Source: Candidatus Brockarchaeota archaeon
GTDB lineage: Archaea > Thermoproteota > EX4484-205 > JAAOZP01
Reading direction: 5' to 3'
NCBI GenBank assembly: GCA_017601225.1
Contig: JAFNIX010000009.1
Coordinates: 1 to 64,000, forward strand
Length of the DNA: 64,000 nucleotides
The notes under the pieces were generated by a model, which was not told the origin of the DNA, searched no databases, and worked only from the letters and a program-made list of their open reading frames with translations. Shown here in pieces: positions 51,773 to 60,842 of the stretch. Positions within the stretch are counted from its first letter, which is position 1. Each line of letters opens with the position of its first letter. Position numbers and translations under genes: made by a program.

Positions 51773-52021
51773 TTAGCAGCGCCCTGCCTGAGCCAGCTTA
51801 GCCTTAATGTACTCCACAACCTGCCCGACAGTCTGGTTTTTCTCCGCCTCCTCCTCAGGAATCTCCAGGTTGAAAGCCTCTTCGAATGTTGCAATAAGTT
51901 CAACAGTGTCTATGGACTCAGCCATGAGGTCGTCCACGAGAGAAGTATCATCCTTCAAGCTCTCAACACTTACACGGAAGTGTTCAGCTATAATCTTCTT
52001 AACCTTCTCCTCAACCGACAT
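51773..52021 (-). CDS. acp: Acyl carrier protein
   Basis: 82 residues, acidic and helical. S36 in DDLMAESIDTVELI is the phosphopantetheine site, close to the DSLDTVEL of bacterial ACPs; EEAFNLEIPEEEAEKNQTV is helix III. The gene begins one base after the GlmU-like stop and is followed by acpS. No fatty-acid synthase genes are seen in this window, so the acyl group and its user are unknown. The ACP could serve the adjacent left-handed-helix acyltransferase. Confidence 0.9.
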   Translation of the reverse strand: MSVEEKVKKIIAEHFRVSVESLKDDTSLVDDLMAESIDTVELIATFEEAFNLEIPEEEAEKNQTVGQVVEYIKAKLAQAGRC

Positions 52022-52022
52022 T

Positions 52023-53303
52023 CTATATACCTCCTCGCTCCATTCTCATCTCTGCCTTCCTTATTAAAGTTTCCCTCTCCTCCCTCGTATCCTGATATAT
52101 TTTCTCAAGCATCTTGACATAGCCATCCGACATTACGATTGACCTCCTAGACATAACTCTCTTCTCAGCCTCAACAGTTCTTCTGAAGCCAGCTCCCCTT
52201 CTCAACCTTCCCTCGGCATACCAGCAGAAGCTGGGAATATATTTTGGAAGAACCTCCCCGCCGAGGAGGACGCATGCTGCTCCGACAACGGTCCCCGTGT
52301 TCAGCAGGCAGCCTATGCCGAACTTCGTATGATCCCCTATGAAACTGCCTACCTTCATGTCCCCTGTGTCCATGAGCCTACCCTTCACGTACACGTCAAC
52401 ATTGCTGTAATCGTTCTTCAGATCGCTATTAGTGGTGAGAGCGCCAATGTTAACCCATTCCCCGACATAAGCATGGCCGAGGAAACCCGTGTGATACTTG
52501 TTAGAATAACCTTGGATTATGCTTGCCTCAACCTCTCCGCCAACCCTGCAGACAGGCCCTATGCTCGTCTCCTCCCTAATGTTTCCACGAACTATCCACG
52601 TATCCCTACCTATGTAGCATGGGCCCTCAATACGGCTGAAAGGGTATATCCTGGCGCCGTCGTCAACCATTATTGGGCCTGAGCTAGTGTCTAACACGAC
52701 GAAAGGATGTATGGCTGCACTCCTACTGATGTGAAGCATGCTCTTGTCGCCTACGACAGCAACCCTCTCTTCCAAGGCTTTAGCCCCCTCTCTTTTAGAC
52801 CAGTATGCTTCGAAATCCTCTTTAAGCAGCTCGTGATTATACTCGACAAGGTGCCAGGGGTATTCCACCATCCGGGCATCCACCTGCTTGACGCTGAGCT
52901 CAGACCTCAGCTTCTCGATAGTCTTCTGAAGAGTATCGGAGAGGTTTTTCCTAATAGTTTCCCTCTTGACGCGGATATACACAATATCGCCCTTACACAT
53001 GGCGATAGCCTCATCCTCCTCGAATGGGAGGCGGCCATACTCTGGAAGCCACCTCCCGTTAACCAGAATAGCATCATCCCTACTCAAATCCTCAAGGCTG
53101 TTCACGACAGCGTTTCCAAGCCTTTCCCTTAGAACCGGCGCCAAGTAGTCCCTAAGGAAAAAAGATGTTTCCACACTAGGATTGATCCTTCTTATTCTCT
53201 CAACTAGCGTCATCGACCCGCATCGCAGCTCGAAGGTGGCTCTTGTAAGCGTTAACGGGTAAAGAAGATCGTACTTCTCATCCTCGAACAGGCAGACCTT
53301 CAA
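52023..53303 (-). CDS. GlmU-like sugar nucleotidyltransferase/hexapeptide acyltransferase
   Basis: 426 residues. The N-terminal half (LLYPLTLTRATFELRCGSMT) matches the alternate GlmU-like proteins of Bacteroidetes type, in my recollection the TIGR03991 group. The C-terminal ~200 residues have hexapeptide repeats (HPFVVLDTSSGPIMVDDGA, GNIREETSIGPV, and IGDHTKFGIGCLLNTGTVVGA) forming a left-handed beta helix. It may couple acetyl transfer with uridylylation of a sugar phosphate. It lies 29 nt after ackA and one base before acp, suggesting an acetyl-CoA- or acyl-ACP-using step. Confidence 0.72.
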   Translation of the reverse strand: MKVCLFEDEKYDLLYPLTLTRATFELRCGSMTLVERIRRINPSVETSFFLRDYLAPVLRERLGNAVVNSLEDLSRDDAILVNGRWLPEYGRLPFEEDEAIAMCKGDIVYIRVKRETIRKNLSDTLQKTIEKLRSELSVKQVDARMVEYPWHLVEYNHELLKEDFEAYWSKREGAKALEERVAVVGDKSMLHISRSAAIHPFVVLDTSSGPIMVDDGARIYPFSRIEGPCYIGRDTWIVRGNIREETSIGPVCRVGGEVEASIIQGYSNKYHTGFLGHAYVGEWVNIGALTTNSDLKNDYSNVDVYVKGRLMDTGDMKVGSFIGDHTKFGIGCLLNTGTVVGAACVLLGGEVLPKYIPSFCWYAEGRLRRGAGFRRTVEAEKRVMSRRSIVMSDGYVKMLEKIYQDTREERETLIRKAEMRMERGGI

Positions 53304-53332
53304 TTCTTCTCACCGCTGCCAGCTTTATGTTT

Positions 53333-54544
53333 TTAATGGTTTAATAAGTGTTTCCTAGTCTCCTCAGCGATAGCAAGCTCCTCATCAGTAGGTATAACTA
53401 GAACCTTAACCTTAGACTGCTCGCTGCTTATCACCCCGGTTCTTCCCACCGTGGCCCCGTTAGCATCCTCGTCAATCTTTAACCCTAGGAAACCCATGTT
53501 GCTGCATATCATTCCTCTCATGAGAGGATCGTTCTCACCTATCCCCCCTGTAAAAACCAACGCGTCGAGCCCGCCAAGCACCGCAGCATAGGCACCTATA
53601 TACTTCTTAGCCCTGTAAGCGAAGATCTCAAGGGCGAGCCTAGCCCTCTTGCTGCCCGCCTCAGCCTCCTTCTCCACATCTCTAATATCGTTGCTAACGC
53701 CTGAAACACCAAGTAGCCCACTCTTCTTGTTAAGCAGGTCCTCAACCTCCCTGGGGGAGAAGCCCTCGCCGATCAGGTAGAAGACTATCGACGGATCTAT
53801 GTCCCCACTCCTAGTCCCCATAACTAGGCCTTCCAACGGAGTGAAACCCATGCTAGTATCTATTGAGTGGCCGTTCTTAACGGCAGTGATGCTGCACCCG
53901 TTTCCAAGATGACAGGTTATCATCCTGAGTTTCTCAATAGGCTCGCCGAGTATTTCAGCAGCTTTTTGAGCAACATACTTGTGGCTTGTCCCGTGGAAAC
54001 CGTATCTCCTGATTCCGAACCTCTCGTAAAGCTCATACGGTATGGCGTAGAGATAGGCTATTTCAGGCATAGTCTGGTGGAAAGCGGTGTCGAACACCGC
54101 CACCTGGGGGATGCTTGGAAGAAGGCTTCGCGCAGCCTCTATACCAGCTATGTTAGGAGGATTATGAAGCGGAGCCAAGCGAGCCCATTTTCTAAGGGCC
54201 TCCAGAACCTTGTCGTCGACAACCGTGGATTCGAAGAAAGTATCCCCACCGTGAACAACCCTGTGTCCAATGGCAACTATCTCCTTGAGCGAGCCGATAG
54301 CCTTGGGCTCAGCCTCTAGAAGAACTCTCAGGATGATCTCAAGGCCCTGCCTGTGGCTGGAAACATCGACCTCGCTCCTCGCGACGGTTCCGCCGACCTC
54401 GTGTCTGAGAACCGCCGGCCTGCTTCCAATTCTCTCCAAGAGGCCGCCAGCGACGCCTGTCAGCGAATCAGCGTCGAAAAGCTTGTATTTTATAGAGGAG
54501 CTGCCGCAGTTTACGACGAGTATTTTCCCCGGCAACCCTTTCAC
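53333..54544 (-). CDS. ackA: Acetate kinase
   Basis: 403 residues of the ASKHA fold. [17 protein letters not shown] is the N-terminal ATP motif. [14 protein letters not shown] carries the catalytic His and Arg, [13 protein letters not shown] the substrate loop with His, and [15 protein letters not shown] the C-terminal motif. It interconverts acetyl phosphate and acetate with ATP/ADP. Its ATG overlaps the pta stop by 4 nt. In archaea this enzyme is known mainly from Methanosarcina and, by genome data, Bathyarchaeia. With pta it gives a second acetate route besides ACD. Confidence 0.96.
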   Translation of the reverse strand: MKGLPGKILVVNCGSSSIKYKLFDADSLTGVAGGLLERIGSRPAVLRHEVGGTVARSEVDVSSHRQGLEIILRVLLEAEPKAIGSLKEIVAIGHRVVHGGDTFFESTVVDDKVLEALRKWARLAPLHNPPNIAGIEAARSLLPSIPQVAVFDTAFHQTMPEIAYLYAIPYELYERFGIRRYGFHGTSHKYVAQKAAEILGEPIEKLRMITCHLGNGCSITAVKNGHSIDTSMGFTPLEGLVMGTRSGDIDPSIVFYLIGEGFSPREVEDLLNKKSGLLGVSGVSNDIRDVEKEAEAGSKRARLALEIFAYRAKKYIGAYAAVLGGLDALVFTGGIGENDPLMRGMICSNMGFLGLKIDEDANGATVGRTGVISSEQSKVKVLVIPTDEELAIAEETRKHLLNH

Positions 54545-55545
54545 CCGGCTGACTGCGCTAGGACGGAGACAACAGCCATAGCCCCTACAACGTCTTCAAC
54601 CTTAGCGCCTCTTGAAAGATCGCTGACAGGCTTCTTAAAACCTTGGAGAATAGGCCCGTAGGCTCCGGCCCCAGCCACATGTTGAGTAAGCTTGTACGCG
54701 ATGTTCCCAGCATCAAGATCCGGGAAAATCAGGATGTTCGCCCTCCCAGCCACTGGGCCGAGATCCTTCATCTTCTTCCTAGCGACGTCGATTACGAGTG
54801 CCGCGTCAGCCTGAAGTTCCCCGTCAACCTTGAGCTCAGGCGCCCGCTTCCTAACGATCTCCGTGGCCCTAACCACCTTATCCACATGCGGGTGTACTGC
54901 GCTACCCTTGGTTGAGAAGGAGAGCATCGCAACCCTAGGCTCCCAGCCTAAGAGCCTGCTGACGCTTCTCGCAGTGGCTATAGCTATGTCTGCAAGCTGC
55001 TCTGAAGTCGGATCCGGGTTTACTGCAGCGTCAGCGTAAACCAAGACGCCGTTTTCACCTATACTCTTGTTCCCAGTTTCCATTATGAAGAAGCTTGAAG
55101 GTGTTTTAACCCCCTCCTCATAACCGATTACAAGGTGGCTTGCCTTAATAACGCTCGCAGTAGTAGTAGAGGCGCCGGCAACCATTGCGTCAGCCAAACC
55201 AGTCTTAACCATCATGCAAGCAAAGTAGAGCGGCTTGCTGAGTATTCTTCTCGCAACAGCCTCGCTGATGCTCTTCTCCTCCCGGATCCTGCAGTACTCC
55301 TCGACAAAACCGTCCAAGTAGCCGGAGGCCGCTAGGTCTACGATTTCAACCCCGGTTAAGGATAAGCCTAATTCGGCAGCATTCTTCTCCACAGTTTCCC
55401 TTGAACCAAGCAGTATTGGTTTTGCAACACCCTGCTGCACGGAGGCGGCGGCCGCCCTCAGTATTCTCTCGTCTTCAGGCTCCGGCAAAACAATCCTCAT
55501 CGGCTTCTCCCTAGCCCTGTTCTTTATCAGCTGAATTACCGACAA
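54541..55545 (-). CDS. pta: Phosphate acetyltransferase
   Basis: 334 residues of the short PTA_PTB type. [54 protein letters not shown] and [13 protein letters not shown] are hallmarks; the Arg and Ser of the CoA and phosphate sites sit in the later segments. It converts acetyl-CoA and phosphate to acetyl phosphate. It begins the operon pta-ackA-(GlmU-like)-acp-acpS. The 215 nt upstream separates it from the divergent DUF711 gene. Confidence 0.95.
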   Translation of the reverse strand: MSVIQLIKNRAREKPMRIVLPEPEDERILRAAAASVQQGVAKPILLGSRETVEKNAAELGLSLTGVEIVDLAASGYLDGFVEEYCRIREEKSISEAVARRILSKPLYFACMMVKTGLADAMVAGASTTTASVIKASHLVIGYEEGVKTPSSFFIMETGNKSIGENGVLVYADAAVNPDPTSEQLADIAIATARSVSRLLGWEPRVAMLSFSTKGSAVHPHVDKVVRATEIVRKRAPELKVDGELQADAALVIDVARKKMKDLGPVAGRANILIFPDLDAGNIAYKLTQHVAGAGAYGPILQGFKKPVSDLSRGAKVEDVVGAMAVVSVLAQSAG

Positions 55546-55728
55546 CCCGCCGGGGGAAACCCGAGGAATTTAATAAACTTTTTGCGTTAAACATCTTCTA
55601 CGAAGATGGTTCATTAACCGGGAGCTTCACCAACCGGCTCTTTCATGATGCTGAGCAAAAATGCCTTAGGTAAACACTGGCACCAGCATTCCTGCATCAA
55701 CATAGCCCAGGAAAATCAACAGGAAAGC

Positions 55729-55738
55729 CTTTTAAAAA
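55729..55738 (+). promoter_or_regulatory. TATA box before the DUF711 gene
   Basis: CTTTTAAAAA lies 23-32 nt before ATG 55761, matching leaderless spacing. No Shine-Dalgarno of standard strength follows. Confidence 0.45.
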
Positions 55739-55760
55739 GGGAGCATAATAATAAGCTGGG

Positions 55761-56825
55761 ATGAAAATAAGATCCGTAACGCTTTTCGCAGCGTCTGGAG
55801 ACATGCGGAGCGTTAGGGAGCGCATCGCTAACTTGGGTTCCATGCTTTCATTCCACATAGAATCAATGTTTCTCTCGGAAAGTGTCTGGAGCACCAGGGT
55901 TGCGCTTCCACCCCTAGGCGAGCAAGAGTCCCCTATGGAACGGGCCTCTCAGCTTCTGGATCTAAATGTTGTCAACTATGTTTCAATAGGACAGGTTGAG
56001 GATACGCATCCAGCCTTAAATGAGGCTGCTGAGGTTGCTGAAAACGGGCTCTACGTGTCGATAAACATGAGGAGCATCGACAGAGTTAAGAGTATTGAAA
56101 ACGTTTTGAGGAAAGCGTGTGAAAAAAACCCTTCTAACGGAAGCCGTATATGCGTTAACATGGGTGGAAACATGGTTACACCCTACTTTCCTTCAGCATG
56201 CAACCTACATGGCGAGGAAGGGTTGGCAATATCCCTGCTTTATCCCAGCCTGCTTAGACACAAGCATTTAAGCCAGTTTCAAGACATTCTCGCTGAGGTT
56301 TACGCTTCCACGGAGAAAGTTGGCCTGAAACTTTCCGAGAGGCTGGGGATTAACTACTACGGGATCGATGTCTCACTATCGCCATGGATGGAGGAGAGTG
56401 TTGCAGAGATCGTCGAGTTCGCTTCAGGAGTCAGAATACCGCTTCCAGGAACATTCAGCACAATCAGAGAGATAAACAGTCTGATTGGGAACGCTGTTAA
56501 AACAGCCGGAATAAAGGCGACGGGCTATAACGAGGTCATGCTGCCGGTTGCAGAGGACAATTTTCTGAAGGAGAGGGTTGCAGCAGGGGAAGTTAAGCTT
56601 AGGGATCTTGTACATTTGGCTTCAGCATGTGTTTCAGGGGTTGACATGGCTGTGGTTTCAGACAACGCTCCCAGCAGGGTTGTAGAAGGGGTTTTGAAGG
56701 ATCTTTTTGAAATAAGCATGTTGAAAGGCAGGGCCACGGGGTTAAGAATGATTTTCGCACCTGCGGAACCGGGTGAAACAGTTAAACTCAGTTTCTTCGG
56801 GTGGACCCCAGTAATATCTCTCTAA
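55761..56825 (+). CDS. DUF711-family protein
   Basis: 354 residues, somewhat shorter than the ~450 of many DUF711 (PFL) proteins. MKIRSVTLFA at the start, GINYYGIDVSLSPW in the middle and GYNEVMLPVAEDNFLKERVA near the end fit the family, which is related to the glycyl-radical/PFL fold by structure but lacks a glycyl-radical loop. Enzyme activity is unknown. No partner ACT-domain gene is seen. It has its own promoter and ends 31 nt before a small gene. Confidence 0.75.
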   Translation: MKIRSVTLFAASGDMRSVRERIANLGSMLSFHIESMFLSESVWSTRVALPPLGEQESPMERASQLLDLNVVNYVSIGQVEDTHPALNEAAEVAENGLYVSINMRSIDRVKSIENVLRKACEKNPSNGSRICVNMGGNMVTPYFPSACNLHGEEGLAISLLYPSLLRHKHLSQFQDILAEVYASTEKVGLKLSERLGINYYGIDVSLSPWMEESVAEIVEFASGVRIPLPGTFSTIREINSLIGNAVKTAGIKATGYNEVMLPVAEDNFLKERVAAGEVKLRDLVHLASACVSGVDMAVVSDNAPSRVVEGVLKDLFEISMLKGRATGLRMIFAPAEPGETVKLSFFGWTPVISL

Positions 56826-56828
56826 AGC

Positions 56829-56835
56829 TTTATAT
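56829..56835 (+). promoter_or_regulatory. TATA box before small gene
   Basis: TTTATAT lies 22-28 nt upstream of ATG 56857. It is the main evidence that the 70-residue ORF is expressed. Confidence 0.45.
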
Positions 56836-56856
56836 TTCGAGTAAGAGTATTAACTT

Positions 56857-57069
56857 ATGATGGGGGTAGTTCACAGGCCGGATGATATTCTAAACAGGAG
56901 GAGACGTGTGGAAATCGCTCTGAGAGACCTTAATCCCGGTGTTAGGGAACTCGTGCTCAACATAGTGAACTCTTGGAAAGGAGGGGAATCGATTGAGGAT
57001 TTGAAGCGTGCAGTCGGTGAAGAAAAGGCTATGAAAATAGTTAAAGAGCTAAACCTGCCTGAAGACTAG
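56857..57069 (+). CDS. Small hypothetical protein
   Basis: 70 residues (or 69 from the second ATG), charged and helical: RRRVEIALRDLNPGVRELV, then WKGGESIEDLKRAVGEEKAM. No family recognised; the spacing of the helices could form a small helical DNA- or protein-binding unit. It is supported by a well-placed TATA box at 56829-56835 and by codon use like its neighbours. It stands between the DUF711 gene and convergent rhamnulokinase. Confidence 0.5.
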   Translation: MMGVVHRPDDILNRRRRVEIALRDLNPGVRELVLNIVNSWKGGESIEDLKRAVGEEKAMKIVKELNLPED

Positions 57070-57118
57070 TGTTTAACGATAGACGGAGGAGAGCGCGCTC
57101 TAACCAAGAAAAAATTCT

Positions 57119-58609
57119 TTAACCGTCAGATTTTTCAGCAATAGAGCGGAAACGGGTGTAGGCATCCTCAACCGAGTCTTCATGCTCCGGCTCGAATTCT
57201 CTAAAATCAAACGAGTTTCTGACTATCCACCTTATATCCTTATGGGATTTAACGAAGCCCGTTGCGTATGCCTGCATGAGAATGTTGCCGATGGAGGTTG
57301 CCTCCACAGGTCCAGCGATCACTCTAATGCCGGTGAAGTCTGCAGTAAGTTGGTTTAACAGCCAGTTTCTAGATCCGCCTCCAATAATGTTAACCCGCTT
57401 TATTTTTCTACCGGTTAACTCCATTATCCTTTCTAAAACAAGCCTGTATTTGAAGGCCAGGCTTTCAAGTATTACTCTAACCATCTCACCCTCATTCCTA
57501 GGTTTCTCTTGGTTAGTTTCTTCTAAGTAGCGCATTATCTCCTCAACCATGTTCGTCGGAGCCATGAACCTTCCGTCATCAGGATCGATGAAAGCTATGA
57601 ACCTTCTCGACTTGCTTGCAAGACTAGTTAGCTCGTCGTAAGAGTATTCTTTGCCCTGGCTAACCCAGTTTCTCCTACATTCTTGAACCAGCCACATTCC
57701 TTGAACGTTGCGCAGAAACCTGAATTTTCCGAATACGCCCCCCTCATTAGTAAAGTTGTATTCTAATGATTTTCGGCTTATAATCGGCCTGTCCACTTCA
57801 ACACCCACCAGCGACCAGGTTCCTGAGCTTATGTATGCTGAGCCCTCGTCCTCGAGAAGAGCTGCCGCTACTGCGGAAGCAGTGTCATGGCAGGCGGGGG
57901 CTACGATTGAAACCTTGCTGTCGATTTTAAGCTCTTCGGCAAGGCTTGCAGAAATCCTCCCGAGAACTGTTCCAGGCCGAACTATCTCTGGTAGAAAGTG
58001 CGTTGGAATCTCTAGTTTCTCCAGGAGCTCATAGTCCCAGTTGTTCTTAGAAGGGTTGAAGAACTGAGTGGTTGTGGCGTCTGAAAACTCCGAAACCTTT
58101 ACGCCGGACAGCCAGTAGTTGAACAGGTCCGGCATCATTAGGAATTTGCTTGCAGCGTTGAGTATTGAAGATCGGTTTAAGACTAGCGAATACAGCTGGT
58201 AAAGGGTGTTCAACCTGAGAAACTGAATTCCCGTTCTGAAATAGATCTCTTCTCGGGAAACCCTCTTAAAGACCTCTTCAAAAGCACGTTCCGTCCTAGG
58301 ATCCCTATAGTGATGTGGGTTTCCGAGAAGCTCGCCACTGCTGTCGAGAAGCGCGAAGTCTACGCCCCAGGTGTCTACGCCAATGGACTCCAGGTTTCCA
58401 TCCAACTTGGAGGCGGAGAGTGAAGCAGCATTCTTCATCTCGCTCCATATTCTTAAGACATCCCAGAATATGCTGCCCCCTATTTTCACGGGAACGTTTG
58501 GAAACCTATAAACCTCCTCCACCTTTATTTTGTTCTCAGCAAGCATCCCGATTAAGGCTCTGCCGCTTTCTGCCCCAAGGTCGAAGGCTAGGAAGGCAAG
58601 GCTTCCCAT
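57119..58609 (-). CDS. rhaB: Rhamnulokinase-like FGGY kinase
   Basis: About 496 residues from ATG 58609 (MGSLAFLAFDLGAESGR), preferred over ATG 58624 because CTTAAAAATT at 58628-58637 gives a leaderless start near 58609. AESGRALIG, GVDTWGVDFALLDSSG and HYRDPRTERAFEEV resemble RhaB, as do VAPACHDTASAVAAAL and YISSGTWSLVG. It phosphorylates L-rhamnulose, or a related ketose such as fuculose. The GH127 gene and sugar isomerases in the window agree with deoxy-sugar or pectin-type sugar use, but rhaA and rhaD were not seen. Confidence 0.82.
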   Translation of the reverse strand: MGSLAFLAFDLGAESGRALIGMLAENKIKVEEVYRFPNVPVKIGGSIFWDVLRIWSEMKNAASLSASKLDGNLESIGVDTWGVDFALLDSSGELLGNPHHYRDPRTERAFEEVFKRVSREEIYFRTGIQFLRLNTLYQLYSLVLNRSSILNAASKFLMMPDLFNYWLSGVKVSEFSDATTTQFFNPSKNNWDYELLEKLEIPTHFLPEIVRPGTVLGRISASLAEELKIDSKVSIVAPACHDTASAVAAALLEDEGSAYISSGTWSLVGVEVDRPIISRKSLEYNFTNEGGVFGKFRFLRNVQGMWLVQECRRNWVSQGKEYSYDELTSLASKSRRFIAFIDPDDGRFMAPTNMVEEIMRYLEETNQEKPRNEGEMVRVILESLAFKYRLVLERIMELTGRKIKRVNIIGGGSRNWLLNQLTADFTGIRVIAGPVEATSIGNILMQAYATGFVKSHKDIRWIVRNSFDFREFEPEHEDSVEDAYTRFRSIAEKSDG

Positions 58610-58649
58610 GAGCCTTAAAAACATAGTTAATTTTTAAGCTTTTCCCAGC

Positions 58650-59573
58650 TTAAACGTTAAGCTCTTTCGAAGCGTCTACAAGGTTTCTAAGAATCAGAAG
58701 AGCCAGGTCATGTTCAGTCTTACGCAGCCCGCAATCAGGGTGGATGTAAGCCACGTTTTCAACACCAATTTTAGAAACAACCCTCCTTATTATCTCCATA
58801 GCGTCTTCAGGAGCAGTAAGACCATCCCTCGACAGGACGTTTACCCTCATGCACCCCACCCCGATTTTTTTAGAACAATTTTCGAAAAAGCTTCTTGATA
58901 GAAGATCTATGTTTCCAGGCGTGCCCGCGAACTCTAAACTAAGAATGCCAATATTTTTCAAAAAACTCAGAGATTTCAGCATTTTCGCATTCAGCTTTCC
59001 ACATACGTGTATACCTGTTAGACTCGGCTCTAATCCTTCAACTGCAATTTCAATGGGCTCACGTAAACGTTCTGGATCTAGAAAACCCGCGCTAACCCCC
59101 GGCTCATCGATCTGGATTAGACAATCATAGGATTGAATAAGCCTCGCAATCCTGTTTACGACGAGCGCAACATCATTATAGAGCTCCGTGTTCCTAACGT
59201 TGCCGTAGGGTCCGGCGTTCCTTAGCGCTGCTGAAAAACCGAAGGTTATCGGACCACTTACCCCTATCTTTAACCTGTTCGAATAGCCTTTTTCAACGAT
59301 ATGTTTTCTAGCTTCAAGAAAATCTACAATCCTGAAAGACTCCTCCATATTTTCCACAGGCCTTATTCTACCTGTTATGGAGATTCGTTCACCATCCACC
59401 TTCAAACCTTGCATTGAGTTTGAAAGATAGGAAAGCATATCTGTTCTCTGCTCACCGTCTGAAATAATGTCGATACCCGTCTCAACCTGCAGGTCGACGG
59501 CGAGCCGAATCGCCTTTTTAAGATCCTCATGAAGCCTTGGAAGACTCCCAATAACTGTTGTTTTTAGACGCAT
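58650..59573 (-). CDS. MetE C-terminal-like methyltransferase
   Basis: About 307 residues from ATG 59573 (MRLKTTVIGSLPR); the frame runs to 59681, but CTTAAAAGA at 59596-59604 gives a leaderless start near here. Zinc ligands of cobalamin-independent methionine synthase are visible: His and Cys in GIHVCGKLNAKM, Glu in LSLEFAG and Cys in HPDCGLRKTE. The N-terminal MetE half is absent, as in many archaeal MetE proteins that take methyl groups from corrinoid proteins. It may form methionine or move methyl groups linked to the C1 genes. Confidence 0.82.
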   Translation of the reverse strand: MRLKTTVIGSLPRLHEDLKKAIRLAVDLQVETGIDIISDGEQRTDMLSYLSNSMQGLKVDGERISITGRIRPVENMEESFRIVDFLEARKHIVEKGYSNRLKIGVSGPITFGFSAALRNAGPYGNVRNTELYNDVALVVNRIARLIQSYDCLIQIDEPGVSAGFLDPERLREPIEIAVEGLEPSLTGIHVCGKLNAKMLKSLSFLKNIGILSLEFAGTPGNIDLLSRSFFENCSKKIGVGCMRVNVLSRDGLTAPEDAMEIIRRVVSKIGVENVAYIHPDCGLRKTEHDLALLILRNLVDASKELNV

Positions 59574-59667
59574 CGTGGAAAAAACAGGCAAGCTTTCTTT
59601 TAAGCGTTTTTTCAAAAAGTTGTAAAATATGATAGATTGTGTTTGAAAATCGGCATATTGATCAGGA

Positions 59668-60726
59668 TTAGAACTTTCCATCAGTAACCTCGAAATGAGT
59701 AGGCTTGTTTAACGTGCGGCCTCTTATTAAAACCCAGTGGGCAACCCATTTTATCATTCGCTCCACCGTGACTGTTGGACAGCCGAATAGTTTGAAGCAT
59801 TTCGAAGCATTGCTTAACAGGGCTGTTTCCATCTCCCTGTTCGTAAAAACAGGCTCCCTCCGCAACAATGCTCCGAACCGTTCCGCTAACCATCTTACTG
59901 AAACAATTTCAGGACCAGTAACGTTAATTATTTCAGGAGGAGAGCTACATAATTCTAGGGAGCGTACAGCTATGTTGTTGACATCCCCCTGCCATATGAC
60001 ATTAACGTATCCCATTCTCAAGTCGATGGGGGATCCTTCAAAAACTCTCTCAGCCACATCCAGCAAAACACCATACCTCAGTTCCACCGCGTAATTCAAC
60101 CTTAAGAACAGGGTTTTCAAGCCGTATTTATTAGAGAAGTATTCGAATATTCTCTCTCGACCCAAGCATGATTGAGCATATTCTCCTAAGGGGCCAGGAG
60201 GAGTCGATTCGTCCGCGCCCCCGGAAGAGACGGGGACCAAGGGATAAACGTTCCCGGTTGAAAAAACCACTATTCTGGATCTTCTGAATCTTCTTGAAAC
60301 CATTGCTGGAATCAGTGTGTTTACAGCCCAGGTTAGTGGGCTATCCTCCTCAGTGCCGAACTTCCTGCCAACCATGTATATCACGTTAGAAGCATCCGGA
60401 AGATTGTCCAACTGGTTTTCCTCTAAAAGGTCACATTGGACTGTTTCAACACCAGCCTTCTCCAGCTCCTCTTTCAGGCCGGGTGTTGAAAACCTGGATG
60501 CTCCAATAACCCTTTTTCTTAAACCAGCCTTATCCACAGCTCTCTTAACAAGCCTCGCTAGAGTAGGGCCGATTTTACCTGAAACTCCCAGAATCAGAAT
60601 GTCTCCATCAAGCCTTGAAACAGTCTCCACGGTCTCCTGCATCGGCCTGGACAGGATTTCGTCTAGCTCCGCCTCGCTTTCTATAAGGTCTGGAAGCTGA
60701 TGGCCAGCCTTATTTCCCCAAGTCAT
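59668..60726 (-). CDS. NAD-dependent epimerase/dehydratase (SDR)
   Basis: 352 residues from ATG 60726 (MTWGNKAGHQLPDL); the TATA-like GTTTATATGC on the minus strand (60751-60760) excludes a longer start. LILGVSGKIGPTLARLVKRA is the Rossmann motif with a GxSGxIG pattern; VVFSTGNVYPLV and DESTPPGPLGEYAQSCLGRE hold the Ser and YxxxR/K region, where the normal Lys is not clear. It is a probable sugar or nucleotide-sugar epimerase, oddly long at the N-terminus (~50 residues before the fold). Confidence 0.7.
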   Translation of the reverse strand: MTWGNKAGHQLPDLIESEAELDEILSRPMQETVETVSRLDGDILILGVSGKIGPTLARLVKRAVDKAGLRKRVIGASRFSTPGLKEELEKAGVETVQCDLLEENQLDNLPDASNVIYMVGRKFGTEEDSPLTWAVNTLIPAMVSRRFRRSRIVVFSTGNVYPLVPVSSGGADESTPPGPLGEYAQSCLGRERIFEYFSNKYGLKTLFLRLNYAVELRYGVLLDVAERVFEGSPIDLRMGYVNVIWQGDVNNIAVRSLELCSSPPEIINVTGPEIVSVRWLAERFGALLRREPVFTNREMETALLSNASKCFKLFGCPTVTVERMIKWVAHWVLIRGRTLNKPTHFEVTDGKF

Positions 60727-60811
60727 CTCTTGGTTTTCTCTACGTCTTAAGCATATAAACAATACTTTTCCAAGGCGAGCATAAGGTTTTTACCCGAGGG
60801 AAACGGAAGGT

Positions 60812-60819
60812 TTTTAAAA
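60812..60819 (+). promoter_or_regulatory. TATA box before GH127 gene
   Basis: TTTTAAAA lies 24-31 nt before the TTG at 60843, giving a leaderless TTG start. There is no Shine-Dalgarno. Confidence 0.45.
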
Positions 60820-60842
60820 CTTTGAAACATTTTTAAGTAGTC

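Noticed and set aside
59574..59681. N-terminal extension of the MetE-like protein overlapping the SDR gene
   Set aside because: The family starts at RLKTTVIGSLPR; a TATA box at 59596-59604 lies within the extension.
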